DNA of 64,000 nucleotides, taken from Azorhizobium caulinodans ORS 571. Its GTDB lineage: Bacteria; Pseudomonadota; Alphaproteobacteria; Rhizobiales; Xanthobacteraceae. Both the position numbers and the translations under genes were made by a program. Every line of letters begins with the position of its first letter. Position 1 is the first letter of the stretch. The DNA is taken from the NCBI RefSeq assembly GCF_000010525.1, contig NC_009937.1:186001-250000 (forward strand), written 5' to 3'. The notes beneath the pieces were generated by a model. The model saw only the letters and a list, made by a program, of their open reading frames with translations. It made no database searches and was not told the DNA's origin. Shown here one piece after another: positions 1-8,783 of the stretch.

Positions 1-1
1 G

Positions 2-700
2 TGTTCGACTGTCACCAGCCAGCCGACGCTCCGGTTGCCGCGCGCCGCTGACAAGCTGGCGAAGACCAAGCAGCTCACCATCGTGGTGCTCGGCTCGTCC
101 TCCACGGCAGGAGTCGGCGCCTCCGGTCCGGACCGCACCTATCCGGCGCGCCTCCAGCAGGAACTGGCGGCGCGCTTTCCCGGCACCACCATCACCGTGC
201 TCAACCGCGGCGTGAACGGCGAGGACGCGCCCGAGAACGTGCGCCGCATGGACCGGGACGTCGCTCCGGCGCAGCCGGATGTGGTGATCTGGCAGGTGGG
301 CACGAACGCCCTTCTGCGGCAGTTCGGCCTTGGCAACATCGGCGAAACCATCCGGACCGGCATCACCCAGCTTCGGGGCTATGGCGCGGAAGTGGTGCTG
401 ATGGACCCGCAGTACGCCCCCTGGGTGGTGGCGGACCCGGATTCCAAGCCGATGGTGAAGCTGATCGACGACGTGGGGCGCGAGATGAACGTGCCGGTCT
501 TTCATCGCTTCGCGATGATGCAGGTGTGGCATGACCGGGACAAGATCAGCTTCCCGCAGATGAGCGCCTTCGACGGCTTGCACGGCAACGACTTTGCCTA
601 TGACTGCCTCGGCCGTTCGCTGGCCTACAGCGTGGCGATGGGCCTCAAGGCCCCGTCCCAGCCGGCGGTGGCCTCCACCGCCGTGCCGCGCCCGCGCTGA
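2..700 (+). CDS. SGNH/GDSL-family hydrolase, 5'-truncated by window edge
   Basis: The reading frame is open to the first base, so the N-terminus lies outside the window; a TTG at 35 is the only internal candidate start near it and is probably not the real one. The visible part has the SGNH blocks in order: block I GSSSTAG with the nucleophile Ser, a block-II-like NRGVNGE, block III GTNALL with the oxyanion Asn, and block V DGLHGND carrying the Asp-x-x-His pair. These enzymes hydrolyse ester or acetyl groups, and many act on envelope polysaccharides in the periplasm. Any signal peptide would be in the missing part. The substrate cannot be told from sequence. Confidence 0.85.
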   Translation, partial: CSTVTSQPTLRLPRAADKLAKTKQLTIVVLGSSSTAGVGASGPDRTYPARLQQELAARFPGTTITVLNRGVNGEDAPENVRRMDRDVAPAQPDVVIWQVGTNALLRQFGLGNIGETIRTGITQLRGYGAEVVLMDPQYAPWVVADPDSKPMVKLIDDVGREMNVPVFHRFAMMQVWHDRDKISFPQMSAFDGLHGNDFAYDCLGRSLAYSVAMGLKAPSQPAVASTAVPRPR

Positions 701-706
701 CGCAAT

Positions 707-732
707 AAAAAGGGGCCGGTCGCGCCGGCCCC
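707..732 (-). terminator. Rho-independent terminator for gpmA
   Basis: GGGGCCGG (712-719), a 5-base loop, and CCGGCCCC (725-732) form a perfect 8-bp stem. Read on the minus strand it is followed by TTTTTATT, a good U-tract directly downstream of the gpmA stop. On the plus strand no T-run follows, so it serves gpmA rather than the hydrolase. Confidence 0.85.
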
Positions 733-763
733 GTTCCATGCTCCGACCGATCGTCGGAAACGC

Positions 764-1384
764 TCAGATCAGGATGTCCCGCTTCTCGCTCACGGTCGCA
801 TCGGCGCCGAGGCGGTAGAGGATGGGCGCGCCGGTGGCGAGCTCGCGCTTCATGATGCCTTCCGGCGACAGACGCTCCAGCACCATCACCAGCGCGCGCA
901 GGGAATTACCGTGCGCCGCCACCAGCGTGCGCTCGCCGCGCAGCACGCTCGGCAGGATCTCCTGCACGAAATAGGGCAGCACGCGGGCGACCGTGTCGCG
1001 CAGGCTCTCGCCGCCGGGCGGGGAGATGTCATAGGAACGGCGCCACACATGCACCTGCTCCTCGCCGAACTTGGCGCGGGCATCGTCCTTGTTGAGGCCG
1101 GAGAGATCGCCGTAATCGCGCTCGTTCAGCGCTTGGTCGGCGATGGTCCTGAGGCCGGTGAGGCCCATTTCCTCCAGCACCAGCTGGCAGGTGCGCTGGG
1201 CGCGGGTGAGGGCCGAGGTATAGGCCACGTCGAAGCTCAGGCCCTCGGCGGCGAGCAGCGCGCCGGCGCGGCGGGCTTCGCTGACGCCCTGATCGGTCAG
1301 GTTCGGGTCACGCCAGCCGGTGAAGAGGTTCTTGAGATTCCACTCGCTCTGTCCATGACGGACGAGGACGAGAAGCCGGTCCAT
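764..1384 (-). CDS. gpmA: 2,3-bisphosphoglycerate-dependent phosphoglycerate mutase
   Basis: 206 residues, the short form usual in Alphaproteobacteria. It interconverts 3- and 2-phosphoglycerate in glycolysis and gluconeogenesis in the cytosol. The phosphohistidine motif [10 protein letters not shown] (His10) is followed by [12 protein letters not shown], the ERDYGDLSG segment and the second catalytic His in [11 protein letters not shown]. The ATG start has AAGGA seven bases upstream. It is the last gene of a leftward run that begins upstream at dapB or beyond, with about 130 bp to dapB, and it is followed by a strong terminator. Identification is secure. Confidence 0.95.
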   Translation of the reverse strand: MDRLLVLVRHGQSEWNLKNLFTGWRDPNLTDQGVSEARRAGALLAAEGLSFDVAYTSALTRAQRTCQLVLEEMGLTGLRTIADQALNERDYGDLSGLNKDDARAKFGEEQVHVWRRSYDISPPGGESLRDTVARVLPYFVQEILPSVLRGERTLVAAHGNSLRALVMVLERLSPEGIMKRELATGAPILYRLGADATVSEKRDILI

Positions 1385-1514
1385 AGGAATGTCCTTGCGT
1401 GGCTGGCGGGTCCGCGGCGGCTGAGGCCGCCGGGCCGCGATCGGAATGCACGCGAGACATATAGGACGCCGCCGGAAAACTCAAAGACGGCCCACCTTCC
1501 ACCCCGCGCGCGGG

Positions 1515-2327
1515 TCAGCCGGCGAGGCCCAGCACATCGACCATGGAATAGAGGCCGGGCTCGCGGCCCTTGGCCCAGCGGGCGGCCGTGAGGGCGCCAT
1601 TGGCGAAGATGGTGCGGCTCTCGGCCTTGTGCACCAGTTCGACGCGTTCGGAGGGGCCAGCGAAGATCACCGCATGCTCGCCCACCACGGAGCCGCCGCG
1701 CAGGCTGGCAAAGCCGATGTCGCCGGGGCGGCGGGGGCCGGTGACGCCATCGCGGGCCTTGGCGGTCCAGTCCGGCAGGTGGATACCGCGACCCTCGGCC
1801 GCAGCCTCGCCCAGCAGCAGGGCCGTGCCCGAGGGCGCGTCGACCTTGCGGGCGTGGTGCATCTCGACGATCTCGATGTCGAATTCGATGCCGAGGGCGG
1901 CGGCGGCCTGGCGGGTGAGGGCCGCCAGCATGTTCACGCCGAGGCTCATGTTGCCGGACTTCACCACGACGGTGCGGCGGGCGGCCGCCTCGATGGCTGC
2001 ATTCTCCGCCGCCGAGAAGCCGGTGGTGCCGATGACGATGGCGATGCCGGCCTCGGCGAGGCGCTCCGCGAGACGCACGGACGATGCCGGGGTGGAGAAG
2101 TCGATCACCACGTCGGTGCCGTTGAGGGTGGCGGCGGCGTCGCTCTCGATGGTCACGCCGGCCGGCTTCAGGCCGGCGAGCACGCCGGCATCCTCGCCCA
2201 GATGGCCGCTGGTGCTGTGCTCCAGCGCGCCGGCAAGCGACAGTCCCTCGCCATTCAGGACCGCGCGCAGCAATTCCTGGCCCATGCGGCCGCCGGCCCC
2301 GTTGATCACCACCCGCAGATCGGACAC
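1515..2327 (-). CDS. dapB: 4-hydroxy-tetrahydrodipicolinate reductase
   Basis: About 270 residues. It reduces 4-hydroxy-tetrahydrodipicolinate with NAD(P)H in the diaminopimelate/lysine pathway, supplying the cell wall. The N-terminal nucleotide-binding motif reads VVINGAGGRMGQ, followed by the catalytic EMHHARKVDAPSGTA segment that holds the family's His-His and the substrate-binding Lys. The frame is open further upstream to 2405, but homology to the family begins at GTG 2327 (SDLRVVING), which has a GGAG nine bases upstream, so I chose that start. It sits between gpmA and the tandem DUF1330 gene on the same strand. Confidence 0.93.
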   Translation of the reverse strand: MSDLRVVINGAGGRMGQELLRAVLNGEGLSLAGALEHSTSGHLGEDAGVLAGLKPAGVTIESDAAATLNGTDVVIDFSTPASSVRLAERLAEAGIAIVIGTTGFSAAENAAIEAAARRTVVVKSGNMSLGVNMLAALTRQAAAALGIEFDIEIVEMHHARKVDAPSGTALLLGEAAAEGRGIHLPDWTAKARDGVTGPRRPGDIGFASLRGGSVVGEHAVIFAGPSERVELVHKAESRTIFANGALTAARWAKGREPGLYSMVDVLGLAG

Positions 2328-2408
2328 GTCGCTTCGCTCCCTGAAACGGATACGTGCCCGGTCCGAAGGGCGGCGGGTCAGCCGTGGCAGGTGACCCGCC
2401 CGCACGAC

Positions 2409-3044
2409 TCAGCCGGGCTGGGGACCGTCATAGCCCGAAATGATGATGAAGTCCGTTTCCGCCACGGCCTGCCGCAGCGGGATCGCCTGCTGGTAGGCGG
2501 GCGAGTGATAGCATTCCACCGCCGCATGGACGTCCGGGAAGCGGATGATGACATTGCGCCCGCGCGCCGTGCCCTCGACGATGGCGATGCGCCCGCCGCG
2601 GGCCACCGGCACACCGCCGAAGGCCGCCACCCGGTCACCCACCATCTCCGCATGGGCACGGTAGCCCTGCGGGTTGCGCAGCGAGATGCGCATGATCCAG
2701 TAGCCGGGAACGCCCGGCGGCTCGAGCGGCGGGAGGTCTTCGCTCACGCCTTCAAGGATGACGAGATCGGCCTGGGAATAGGGGCGGCGCAGATCGATGG
2801 CGGCCTGATAGGCCGGATCGTAATAGGCGGCCTGGGCGGCGTCGAAGCTCGGAAACTCGACGACGACGTTGCGGGCGCGGGAATCGCCCTCCATCGTCTT
2901 GAAGTTGCCTGCCCGGACCAGGAAGCGCCCGCCGTGGGCGGCGATCACCGGTCCGTTGGCCAAGGTATAAGGATGGTAGCCTTCGGGATCGTGGACATCG
3001 ACCCGCGCGACCCAGTAACCCTTCGGCGTCCCCAACTCGCTCAT
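2409..3044 (-). CDS. Tandem DUF1330 protein
   Basis: 211 residues made of two copies of the roughly 95-residue DUF1330 fold (dimeric alpha-beta barrel class). Repeat 1 runs from GYWVARVDVHDPEGY to about residue 100; repeat 2 from GYWIMRISLRNPQGY to the end. Both copies keep the R-N-V-x-x-x-F-P block (RNVVVEFPSF and RNVIIRFPDV) and the acidic-Y-x-Pro/Ser-A-Y-Q region (YDPAYQAA, YHSPAYQQA). Single-domain members normally dimerise, so this looks like a covalent dimer. No enzymatic function is established for the family. It lies 30 bp downstream of pyrF, probably cotranscribed. Confidence 0.85.
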   Translation of the reverse strand: MSELGTPKGYWVARVDVHDPEGYHPYTLANGPVIAAHGGRFLVRAGNFKTMEGDSRARNVVVEFPSFDAAQAAYYDPAYQAAIDLRRPYSQADLVILEGVSEDLPPLEPPGVPGYWIMRISLRNPQGYRAHAEMVGDRVAAFGGVPVARGGRIAIVEGTARGRNVIIRFPDVHAAVECYHSPAYQQAIPLRQAVAETDFIIISGYDGPQPG

Positions 3045-3074
3045 GTGCGCCTCGCCCCATTGCGCGGCGCGGGA

Positions 3075-3785
3075 TCACCCGGCCGCTTTTGCCAGTTCCT
3101 CCAGGATGCTCCGGGCTGCTGCGGACGGGTCCGCCGCGCCGGTGATCGGTCGTCCCACGACGATGCGGTTCGCCCCCGCCGCCATGGCATCGGCGGGCGT
3201 GGCAAACCGCTTCTGGTCGCCGGCCGCGCTGCCAGCGGGGCGAACGCCCGGGGTCACGATCTGGAAATCCGGGCTGGTCGCCGCGCGGACCATGGCCGCG
3301 TCGGTGGGCGCGCAGATCACGCCTGCAATGCCCGCCTCCTGGGCCTGGATGGCCCGGCGCCGCACGGTTTCCGTCACACCCTGAGCATAGCCTGCCGCAG
3401 CGAGATCCGCCTCATCATAGGACGTCAGCACCGTAACACCTAAAACTTGCAGGGCGCTGCCCTTCGCGCCGCGGGCGGCGGCGGCCATGGTCTGCGGGTA
3501 GGCGTGCACGGTCAGCAGCGAAACGCCCCGTTCGGCGGCGGCGGCGGTCGCCTTTTCCACCGTGTTGCCGATGTCGTGCATCTTGAGGTCCAGGAAGACC
3601 TTCTTGCCGGCGTCGATGAGGTCCGCCGCCAGGTCGAGGCCGCCGCCCACGGTAAGCTCCAGACCGACCTTGTAGAAACTCACCGCATCGCCGAGTTGCC
3701 AGACGAGCGCTTCGGCAGCACCCACGTTGGGATAATCGAGAGCGACGATGAGACGGTCGCGGATGTCCGGGGAGACGTCGGTCAA
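3075..3785 (-). CDS. pyrF: Orotidine 5'-phosphate decarboxylase
   Basis: 236 residues with the chosen TTG start. It catalyses the last step of UMP synthesis. The family hallmarks are present: VALDYPN at the N-terminus, the catalytic Asp-x-Lys-x-x-Asp motif in [12 protein letters not shown], and the phosphate-binding VTPGVRPAG and IVVGRPIT segments. The frame remains open to 3944, but that extension overlaps the upstream phosphatase gene. The TTG at 3785 begins one base after that gene's stop and has AGAGG nine bases upstream, so translational coupling is likely. The start is an inference; the identity is secure. Confidence 0.94.
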   Translation of the reverse strand: MTDVSPDIRDRLIVALDYPNVGAAEALVWQLGDAVSFYKVGLELTVGGGLDLAADLIDAGKKVFLDLKMHDIGNTVEKATAAAAERGVSLLTVHAYPQTMAAAARGAKGSALQVLGVTVLTSYDEADLAAAGYAQGVTETVRRRAIQAQEAGIAGVICAPTDAAMVRAATSPDFQIVTPGVRPAGSAAGDQKRFATPADAMAAGANRIVVGRPITGAADPSAAARSILEELAKAAG

Positions 3786-3786
3786 G

Positions 3787-4362
3787 TCAGGCAGCCTCTT
3801 CGATCGGGCGCCACCGGTCGGGCGCCGTGGTGTGCGTAGAGCGGAACCAGCATCCACCCCCCACCGGTGGCTGGTCGTGGGAACGGGAAATCGCATAGCT
3901 GGCGTGGTGGCACAACAAAAGCGTGCCGACGCCGCCATGGCCAACGAAGACGGTGGGTACGTCAGGGGCCTCCGCCAGCGCCGAAGCGACGGCCGCGACG
4001 ATGCGGCTTTGCGCGTCGATGGCCCGCTCCCAGCCGCGGATGCTCTCGTCCGGCGCCGCGAAAAAGGCGTTGGCCACCTGCTGGAATTCCGCTTCCGGCA
4101 GATAGCCCGTGGCCGAGCGGTCGTTCTCGTGCATGGCGTCGCGCACCTCGACCGTCAGCCCGAGGGCGCCGGCCAGGATGGCCGCGGTCTCGCGGGCCTT
4201 GGTCTCGGTGGACGAGATGATGCGGCGGAAGCCGGTCAGGACCGGGCTTGCGGCGAAGGCGGCGGCGCGAGCGCGGCCGACCGCGGACAGGCCCCAGTCC
4301 GGCACCGGAACGGCTGGGTTCACCTCGACCTGCGGATGGCTCACATACAGGAATGAGGTCAT
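3787..4362 (-). CDS. SixA-like histidine phosphatase superfamily protein
   Basis: 191 residues. The branch-2-like architecture shows [11 protein letters not shown] at the N-terminus, where SHP stands in place of the usual RHG, then [11 protein letters not shown] with the conserved Glu-Thr-Ala, and [11 protein letters not shown] with the second His. The first catalytic His is retained, but the neighbouring Arg that binds phosphate is missing at its normal place. The family removes phosphate from small molecules or phosphohistidine proteins; the substrate here is unknown. It is immediately upstream of pyrF and overlaps its regulatory space, so the two are probably one transcript. Confidence 0.8.
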   Translation of the reverse strand: MTSFLYVSHPQVEVNPAVPVPDWGLSAVGRARAAAFAASPVLTGFRRIISSTETKARETAAILAGALGLTVEVRDAMHENDRSATGYLPEAEFQQVANAFFAAPDESIRGWERAIDAQSRIVAAVASALAEAPDVPTVFVGHGGVGTLLLCHHASYAISRSHDQPPVGGGCWFRSTHTTAPDRWRPIEEAA

Positions 4363-4434
4363 TGCCGCCCCGGAAATGCGGGCGCGGGGAGGTTCCCCGC
4401 GCGGCAGGCTTCGGACCTGAGGCTCGGGCCTGGG

Positions 4435-5043
4435 TCAGGCGCTCGGGCGGCGGTAGGCCCACACGCGCGCCGGCGGCAGGTTGCGCCATACGCGGGGGGA
4501 GCGCTCGCCGTGGATCTCGCCCGGCTTCAGCGGCACCGGGGAGACCACCGCATAGGTGAACTGCACGAAGGGCGCGCCGGGACGGGAGAGGTCGAAGGCC
4601 TCGTTCACCATGCGGTCGCGCTCCTGCGGCGGCTTGGTGAACAGCGGCAGGGACGAGATGGTGCCGACCGCCGGGGCATCGAGCCGGTCCTTCAAGATTT
4701 CGTACATGGCGTACGCATCGCCCTGGATGACCGTGACGCCGGGGTGGCGCTTGCGCAACAGGGCGCAGAATTCGGGATTGTATTCGATCAGGAACAGGCG
4801 TTCCGGCGCGAATCCGCGGGCGATGAGCGCGCGGGTCACGGGACCGGTGCCCGGCCCGAGCTCGATGACGGGGCCATCGATGGCAGGATCGAGATAGCTC
4901 GCCATCATCTTGGCGAGCGCCCGTCCGGACGGGGACACGGCGCCGGTCTTGAGCGGGTTCTGGAACCAGGACTGGAGGAAGCGCATCTCATCGTTGAGAC
5001 GGGGCTTCACGGACACTTCGCGACGCGGCGGAGTATGGAGCAT
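4435..5043 (-). CDS. pmtA: Phosphatidylethanolamine N-methyltransferase, Sinorhizobium type
   Basis: 202 residues. A class I SAM-dependent methyltransferase that methylates phosphatidylethanolamine stepwise toward phosphatidylcholine at the inner membrane. The N-terminus NDEMRFLQSWFQNPLKTGAV is typical of the rhizobial PmtA family; motif I is VIELGPGTGPVT, and the later SSLPLF segment is also conserved. The ATG at 5043 has GGAG eight bases upstream. A GTG ten codons in is an alternative start. The presence of this enzyme supports an alphaproteobacterial host with a phosphatidylcholine-containing membrane. Confidence 0.88.
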   Translation of the reverse strand: MLHTPPRREVSVKPRLNDEMRFLQSWFQNPLKTGAVSPSGRALAKMMASYLDPAIDGPVIELGPGTGPVTRALIARGFAPERLFLIEYNPEFCALLRKRHPGVTVIQGDAYAMYEILKDRLDAPAVGTISSLPLFTKPPQERDRMVNEAFDLSRPGAPFVQFTYAVVSPVPLKPGEIHGERSPRVWRNLPPARVWAYRRPSA

Positions 5044-5158
5044 TCGGTCGGCTCCGGCAGGAACGAGCGCAGAATTCTCTGGCGATTAGACGGGAAAGCA
5101 CACCGGGTCAAGGCGCCCGAGCCATGCTTGGCACAGGCACCTTGACGCTGACGCTGTG

Positions 5159-6046
5159 TCAATTGCCGAGGAAGTGACCGAGTTCCGTCCGGAATTCCGG
5201 CGCGATGTCGGGCCGCGACAGGGCATAGGCGACGTTCGCCATGAGGAAGCCGATCTTCGAGCCGCAGTCATAGACCGAGCCGTCGAAGCGGACGGAGAAG
5301 AAGCGCTCGCGCTCCATCAGCTTCAGCATCGAGTCGGTGAGCTGGATCTCGTTGCCCGCGCCCTGCTCCTGCTTGGCGAGCAGGTCGAAGATGGTGGGCT
5401 GGAGGATGTAGCGGCCGGAGATGGCGAGGTTGCTCGGCGCCGTGCCGGCCGCCGGCTTCTCGACCATCTGGGTGATCTCGTGCGCCTTGGCGCTGGTTTC
5501 CTTGCCGAGGCCGACGATGCCGTACTGGTTCGTCTGGTCGTCGGGAACCTCATAGACCGAGATCACGTTGCCGCCGGTCTTGTTGTAGGTCTCCACCATC
5601 TCGGTGAGGCAGCCCTTGCCGTTGCCGTTGGGCAGATGGAGCATGTCGGGCAGGAGAAGCGCGAAGGGTTCGTCGCCGATCAGGTCCCGGGCGCACCAGA
5701 CCGCATGGCCAAGGCCGAGAGGCAGCTGCTGGCGGGTGAAGGAGGTGGTGCCGGCCTTCGGTGTGTCGCGGTCGAGCTGCGCGAGTTCCTTGGTCTTGCC
5801 GCGGTCGGCAAGGGTCTTCTCGAGCTCGAACTGGCGATCGAAATGGTCCTCGATCACCGCCTTGTTGCGGCCGGTGACGAAGACGATGTGCTCGATGCCG
5901 GCGGCGACCGCCTCGTCCACGACGTGCTGCACCACGGGACGGTCCACCACCGTCAGCATCTCCTTCGGCACCGCCTTGGTGGCCGGAAGGAAGCGCGTTC
6001 CCAGACCCGCGACCGGCAGGATGGCTTTGCGAAGTGGCTTTGGCAT
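5159..6046 (-). CDS. galU: UTP--glucose-1-phosphate uridylyltransferase
   Basis: 295 residues. It makes UDP-glucose from UTP and glucose-1-phosphate for exopolysaccharide, LPS and glycogen-type metabolism. The nucleotidyltransferase signature [24 protein letters not shown] is at the N-terminus, and VEKP and the terminal [11 protein letters not shown] region also match. The frame is open to 6157, but ATG 6046 immediately precedes the conserved start. It is divergent from galE, and the shared roughly 200-bp intergenic region presumably holds both promoters. Its product is the substrate of galE. Confidence 0.95.
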   Translation of the reverse strand: MPKPLRKAILPVAGLGTRFLPATKAVPKEMLTVVDRPVVQHVVDEAVAAGIEHIVFVTGRNKAVIEDHFDRQFELEKTLADRGKTKELAQLDRDTPKAGTTSFTRQQLPLGLGHAVWCARDLIGDEPFALLLPDMLHLPNGNGKGCLTEMVETYNKTGGNVISVYEVPDDQTNQYGIVGLGKETSAKAHEITQMVEKPAAGTAPSNLAISGRYILQPTIFDLLAKQEQGAGNEIQLTDSMLKLMERERFFSVRFDGSVYDCGSKIGFLMANVAYALSRPDIAPEFRTELGHFLGN

Positions 6047-6243
6047 GACGCCCCGTTCCTTATTTCCCAAAATGGAAAAGCCCGGCTTCCTAACACAGGA
6101 AACTGGGTGTTCGCAAAGCAACGCTATGGCCCGGAATTGGTTGCAAAACTTGAGCATTTTGCGGCCGAACAGCGACTACTCCTTTTAATTGACGCAGAAG
6201 GAGCGCTGCATCACCTTCACCTTGAACATGCAAGGAGGACGGC

Positions 6244-7236
6244 ATGGCGGTTCTGGTCACCGGTGGTGCGGGCTATATCGGCAGCCACATGGTTCTCGCC
6301 CTCGTGGATGCCGGCGAGCCCGTGGTGGTGCTGGACAATCTCTCCACCGGCTTCCGCTGGGCCGTCCACCCGAGCGCCACCTTCATCGAGGGCGACGTGG
6401 CCGATGCCGACCTTGTCGCCCGCATCGTCGCCGAGCATGACATCAGCGCGGTGGTGCATTTCGCCGCGCGCATCGTGGTGCCGGAATCGGTCGCCGATCC
6501 GCTCGGCTACTATCTCGCCAACACGGTGAAGACCCGCGCGCTCCTCGACGCGCTGGTGAAGGCCGACGTGCCGCACATGATCTTCTCCTCCACCGCCGCC
6601 GTGTACGGCATGGTGGGCAACGATCCGGTGGCGGAAGACGCGCTGCTCTCGCCCATCTCGCCCTATGGCCGCTCCAAGCTCATGAGCGAGTGGATGCTGG
6701 AGGACACGGCGGTGGCGACCCCGCTGCGATACGTGGCGCTGCGCTATTTCAACGTGGCGGGCGCCGATCCGGCCGGCCGATCGGGTCAATCCACGGCGGG
6801 GGCGACCCATCTCATCAAGGTCGCCTGCGAGACGGCGCTCGGCAAGCGCGCCGCCATGTCCGTCTTCGGTACCGACTATCCGACGCCGGACGGCACCTGT
6901 CTGCGCGACTATATCCATGTGAGCGACCTCGTCGCCGCCCATCTCGACGCGCTCAACCACCTGCGGCGGGGCGGGGCGAGCGGCGTCTACAATTGCGGCT
7001 ATGGCCGGGGCTATTCGGTGCTGGAGGTGATCGAGACCGTGAAGGCGGTCTCCGGCGTCGATTTCACCGTGAACTACGCCCCCCGCCGTCCGGGCGACCC
7101 TGCGGCCATCGTCGCCAAGGCGGACCGGATCCGGGCCGCCATCGGCTGGACTCCGCGCCTCGACGATCTGGAGACCATCGTGCGCCATGCGCTCGACTGG
7201 GAACGGAGCCTGGAAGCCCGCAAATCCGCCGCCTGA
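6244..7236 (+). CDS. galE: UDP-glucose 4-epimerase
   Basis: 330 residues of the extended SDR family. It interconverts UDP-glucose and UDP-galactose. The NAD-binding motif GGAGYIGSH (Gly7 to Gly13), the SSTAAVYG segment and the catalytic Tyr141-x-x-x-Lys145 (PYGRSK) are all visible, followed by RYFNVAGADP. A strong Shine-Dalgarno AGGAGG lies at 6233-6238. It is paired divergently with galU, giving a small UDP-hexose supply unit. No glycosyltransferase or polymer export gene follows. Confidence 0.95.
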   Translation: MAVLVTGGAGYIGSHMVLALVDAGEPVVVLDNLSTGFRWAVHPSATFIEGDVADADLVARIVAEHDISAVVHFAARIVVPESVADPLGYYLANTVKTRALLDALVKADVPHMIFSSTAAVYGMVGNDPVAEDALLSPISPYGRSKLMSEWMLEDTAVATPLRYVALRYFNVAGADPAGRSGQSTAGATHLIKVACETALGKRAAMSVFGTDYPTPDGTCLRDYIHVSDLVAAHLDALNHLRRGGASGVYNCGYGRGYSVLEVIETVKAVSGVDFTVNYAPRRPGDPAAIVAKADRIRAAIGWTPRLDDLETIVRHALDWERSLEARKSAA

Positions 7237-7412
7237 GGCCCCGTCCCACGCCCTTGTGAGCCGGAAGACGCCATGGCGCGGGCATAAACTTGCCCTGCGT
7301 TAACCGTGGCGCAACCATATTCGCTGCCCATTAGCTCTCATGGGACGCTCGGCCTGCCGCGTGTCCCTCGAGGTTCAGGGCCGCGCCGGCTGCGTGGCGG
7401 AAAGGCGGAGTG

Positions 7413-8771
7413 ATGGCGGTGAAGACGACCCGATCGACCCGGATGGCGGCGCGGACCGGCAGGACCACTGCGCGCGGCCTCGCGGCGGCCTTCGCGGCCG
7501 CCGTCTCGCTGGTGGCGGTGGCGCCCGCCGGCGCGCAGGCGCAGGTGACGGGCTCCATCTTCTCGGGCTTCCAGCCGCAGCAGCCTCCGGCCCCCGAGCG
7601 CGCCGGCCACCCGCTGATGCAGCCCGAGGCCATCGCGCAGGCGCAGGCCAATTTCCCCAACTGCATCGCCGCGCTGCAGCCTTTGGCGCAGTCCAAGGGC
7701 GTCTCGCCGGCGAGCTTCCAGCGTCTGACCGCCGGGCTCGAGCCCGACATGAAGATCATGGACTATCTCGACAGCCAGCCGGAGTTCTCCAAGACGCTCG
7801 GCGACTACGTGACCATGCTGGTGAGCCAGACCCGGATCACCAAGGGTCGCGAGATGCTGGAGAAGTACAAGCCCATCTTCGAGAAGGTGGAGAAGGCTTA
7901 CGGTGTCGACCGCTATGTGGTGGCGGCCATCTGGGGCATCGAGACCAGCTATGGCGACCCCAAGGGCATCGGCACCCGCTCGGTGCTGCGCTCCACGGCG
8001 ACGCTCGCCTGCATCGGCCGGCGGCAGGATTATTTCCGCGACGAATTCATCGCCACGCTCCAGATCATCGACCGGGGCGACGTGCCGGCGGATCATATGA
8101 AGGGATCGTGGGCGGGCGCCTTCGGCCCCACCCAGTTCATGCCCACCTCGTTCCTGCGCTATGCGGTGGACTTCGACGGCGACGGCCACCGCAACGTGGT
8201 GGATTCCATCCCGGACGTGATCGCCTCCACCGCCAACAACCTCAAACTCGACGGCTGGCAGTTCGGCCAGACCTGGGGCTATGAGGTGGTGCTGCCGCAG
8301 AACTTCGACTACCGCTACGTGGATCGGACCAAGCGCTACTCCATGGCCCAGTGGGCGTCGCTCGGCATCCGCCGGGCCAATGGGCAGGCCTTCCCGCGTC
8401 CCAGCGACACGGGTTTCCTGTTGCTGCCCTCCGGTGCCAAGGGCCCGGCCTTCATCATGCTTCCGAACTTCGGCGCCATCCTGCGCTACAATCCGGCGGA
8501 CGCCTACGCCCTGGCCATCGGCCACCTCGCGGACCGGCTGCGCGGCGGCGGCGACTTCGTGCAGGCTTGGCCGAAGGAGGAGCGGGCGCTCTCGCGCACC
8601 GAGCGCCTCGAACTCCAGACCCGCCTGTCGCAGATGGGCTACGACATCGGCAATATCGACGGCATCCTCGGGCAGAAGACCCGCGTGGCCGTGCAGGACT
8701 TCCAGACCCGCGCGGGCATGATCCCGGACGGCTACCCGAACCTCGACGTGCTGGCGCGCATGCGCCAGTGA
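7413..8771 (+). CDS. Lytic murein transglycosylase (MltB type) with C-terminal peptidoglycan-binding domain
   Basis: About 452 residues. A basic, Ala-rich signal peptide ending near AGAQAQ directs it to the periplasm. The SLT_2 transglycosylase domain covers about residues 70-360, with the catalytic Glu in AIWGIETSYGDPKG, GSWAGAFGPTQFMPTSF and the downstream NNLKLDGW motif. A PG_binding_1 domain occupies the last 60 residues (LSQMGYDIGNIDGILGQKT). It cleaves glycan strands to 1,6-anhydro products. GTG 7410 directly precedes ATG 7413; I prefer the ATG, with AAAGG seven bases upstream. It is convergent with the histidine kinase gene. Confidence 0.9.
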   Translation: MAVKTTRSTRMAARTGRTTARGLAAAFAAAVSLVAVAPAGAQAQVTGSIFSGFQPQQPPAPERAGHPLMQPEAIAQAQANFPNCIAALQPLAQSKGVSPASFQRLTAGLEPDMKIMDYLDSQPEFSKTLGDYVTMLVSQTRITKGREMLEKYKPIFEKVEKAYGVDRYVVAAIWGIETSYGDPKGIGTRSVLRSTATLACIGRRQDYFRDEFIATLQIIDRGDVPADHMKGSWAGAFGPTQFMPTSFLRYAVDFDGDGHRNVVDSIPDVIASTANNLKLDGWQFGQTWGYEVVLPQNFDYRYVDRTKRYSMAQWASLGIRRANGQAFPRPSDTGFLLLPSGAKGPAFIMLPNFGAILRYNPADAYALAIGHLADRLRGGGDFVQAWPKEERALSRTERLELQTRLSQMGYDIGNIDGILGQKTRVAVQDFQTRAGMIPDGYPNLDVLARMRQ

Positions 8772-8783
8772 TCCCCCGCGGGG

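Noticed and set aside
1446-3443. 665-codon plus-strand open frame
   Set aside because: Runs antisense through dapB, the DUF1330 gene and pyrF; composition is the Gly/His/Arg/Asp-rich type produced by the complement of high-GC genes.
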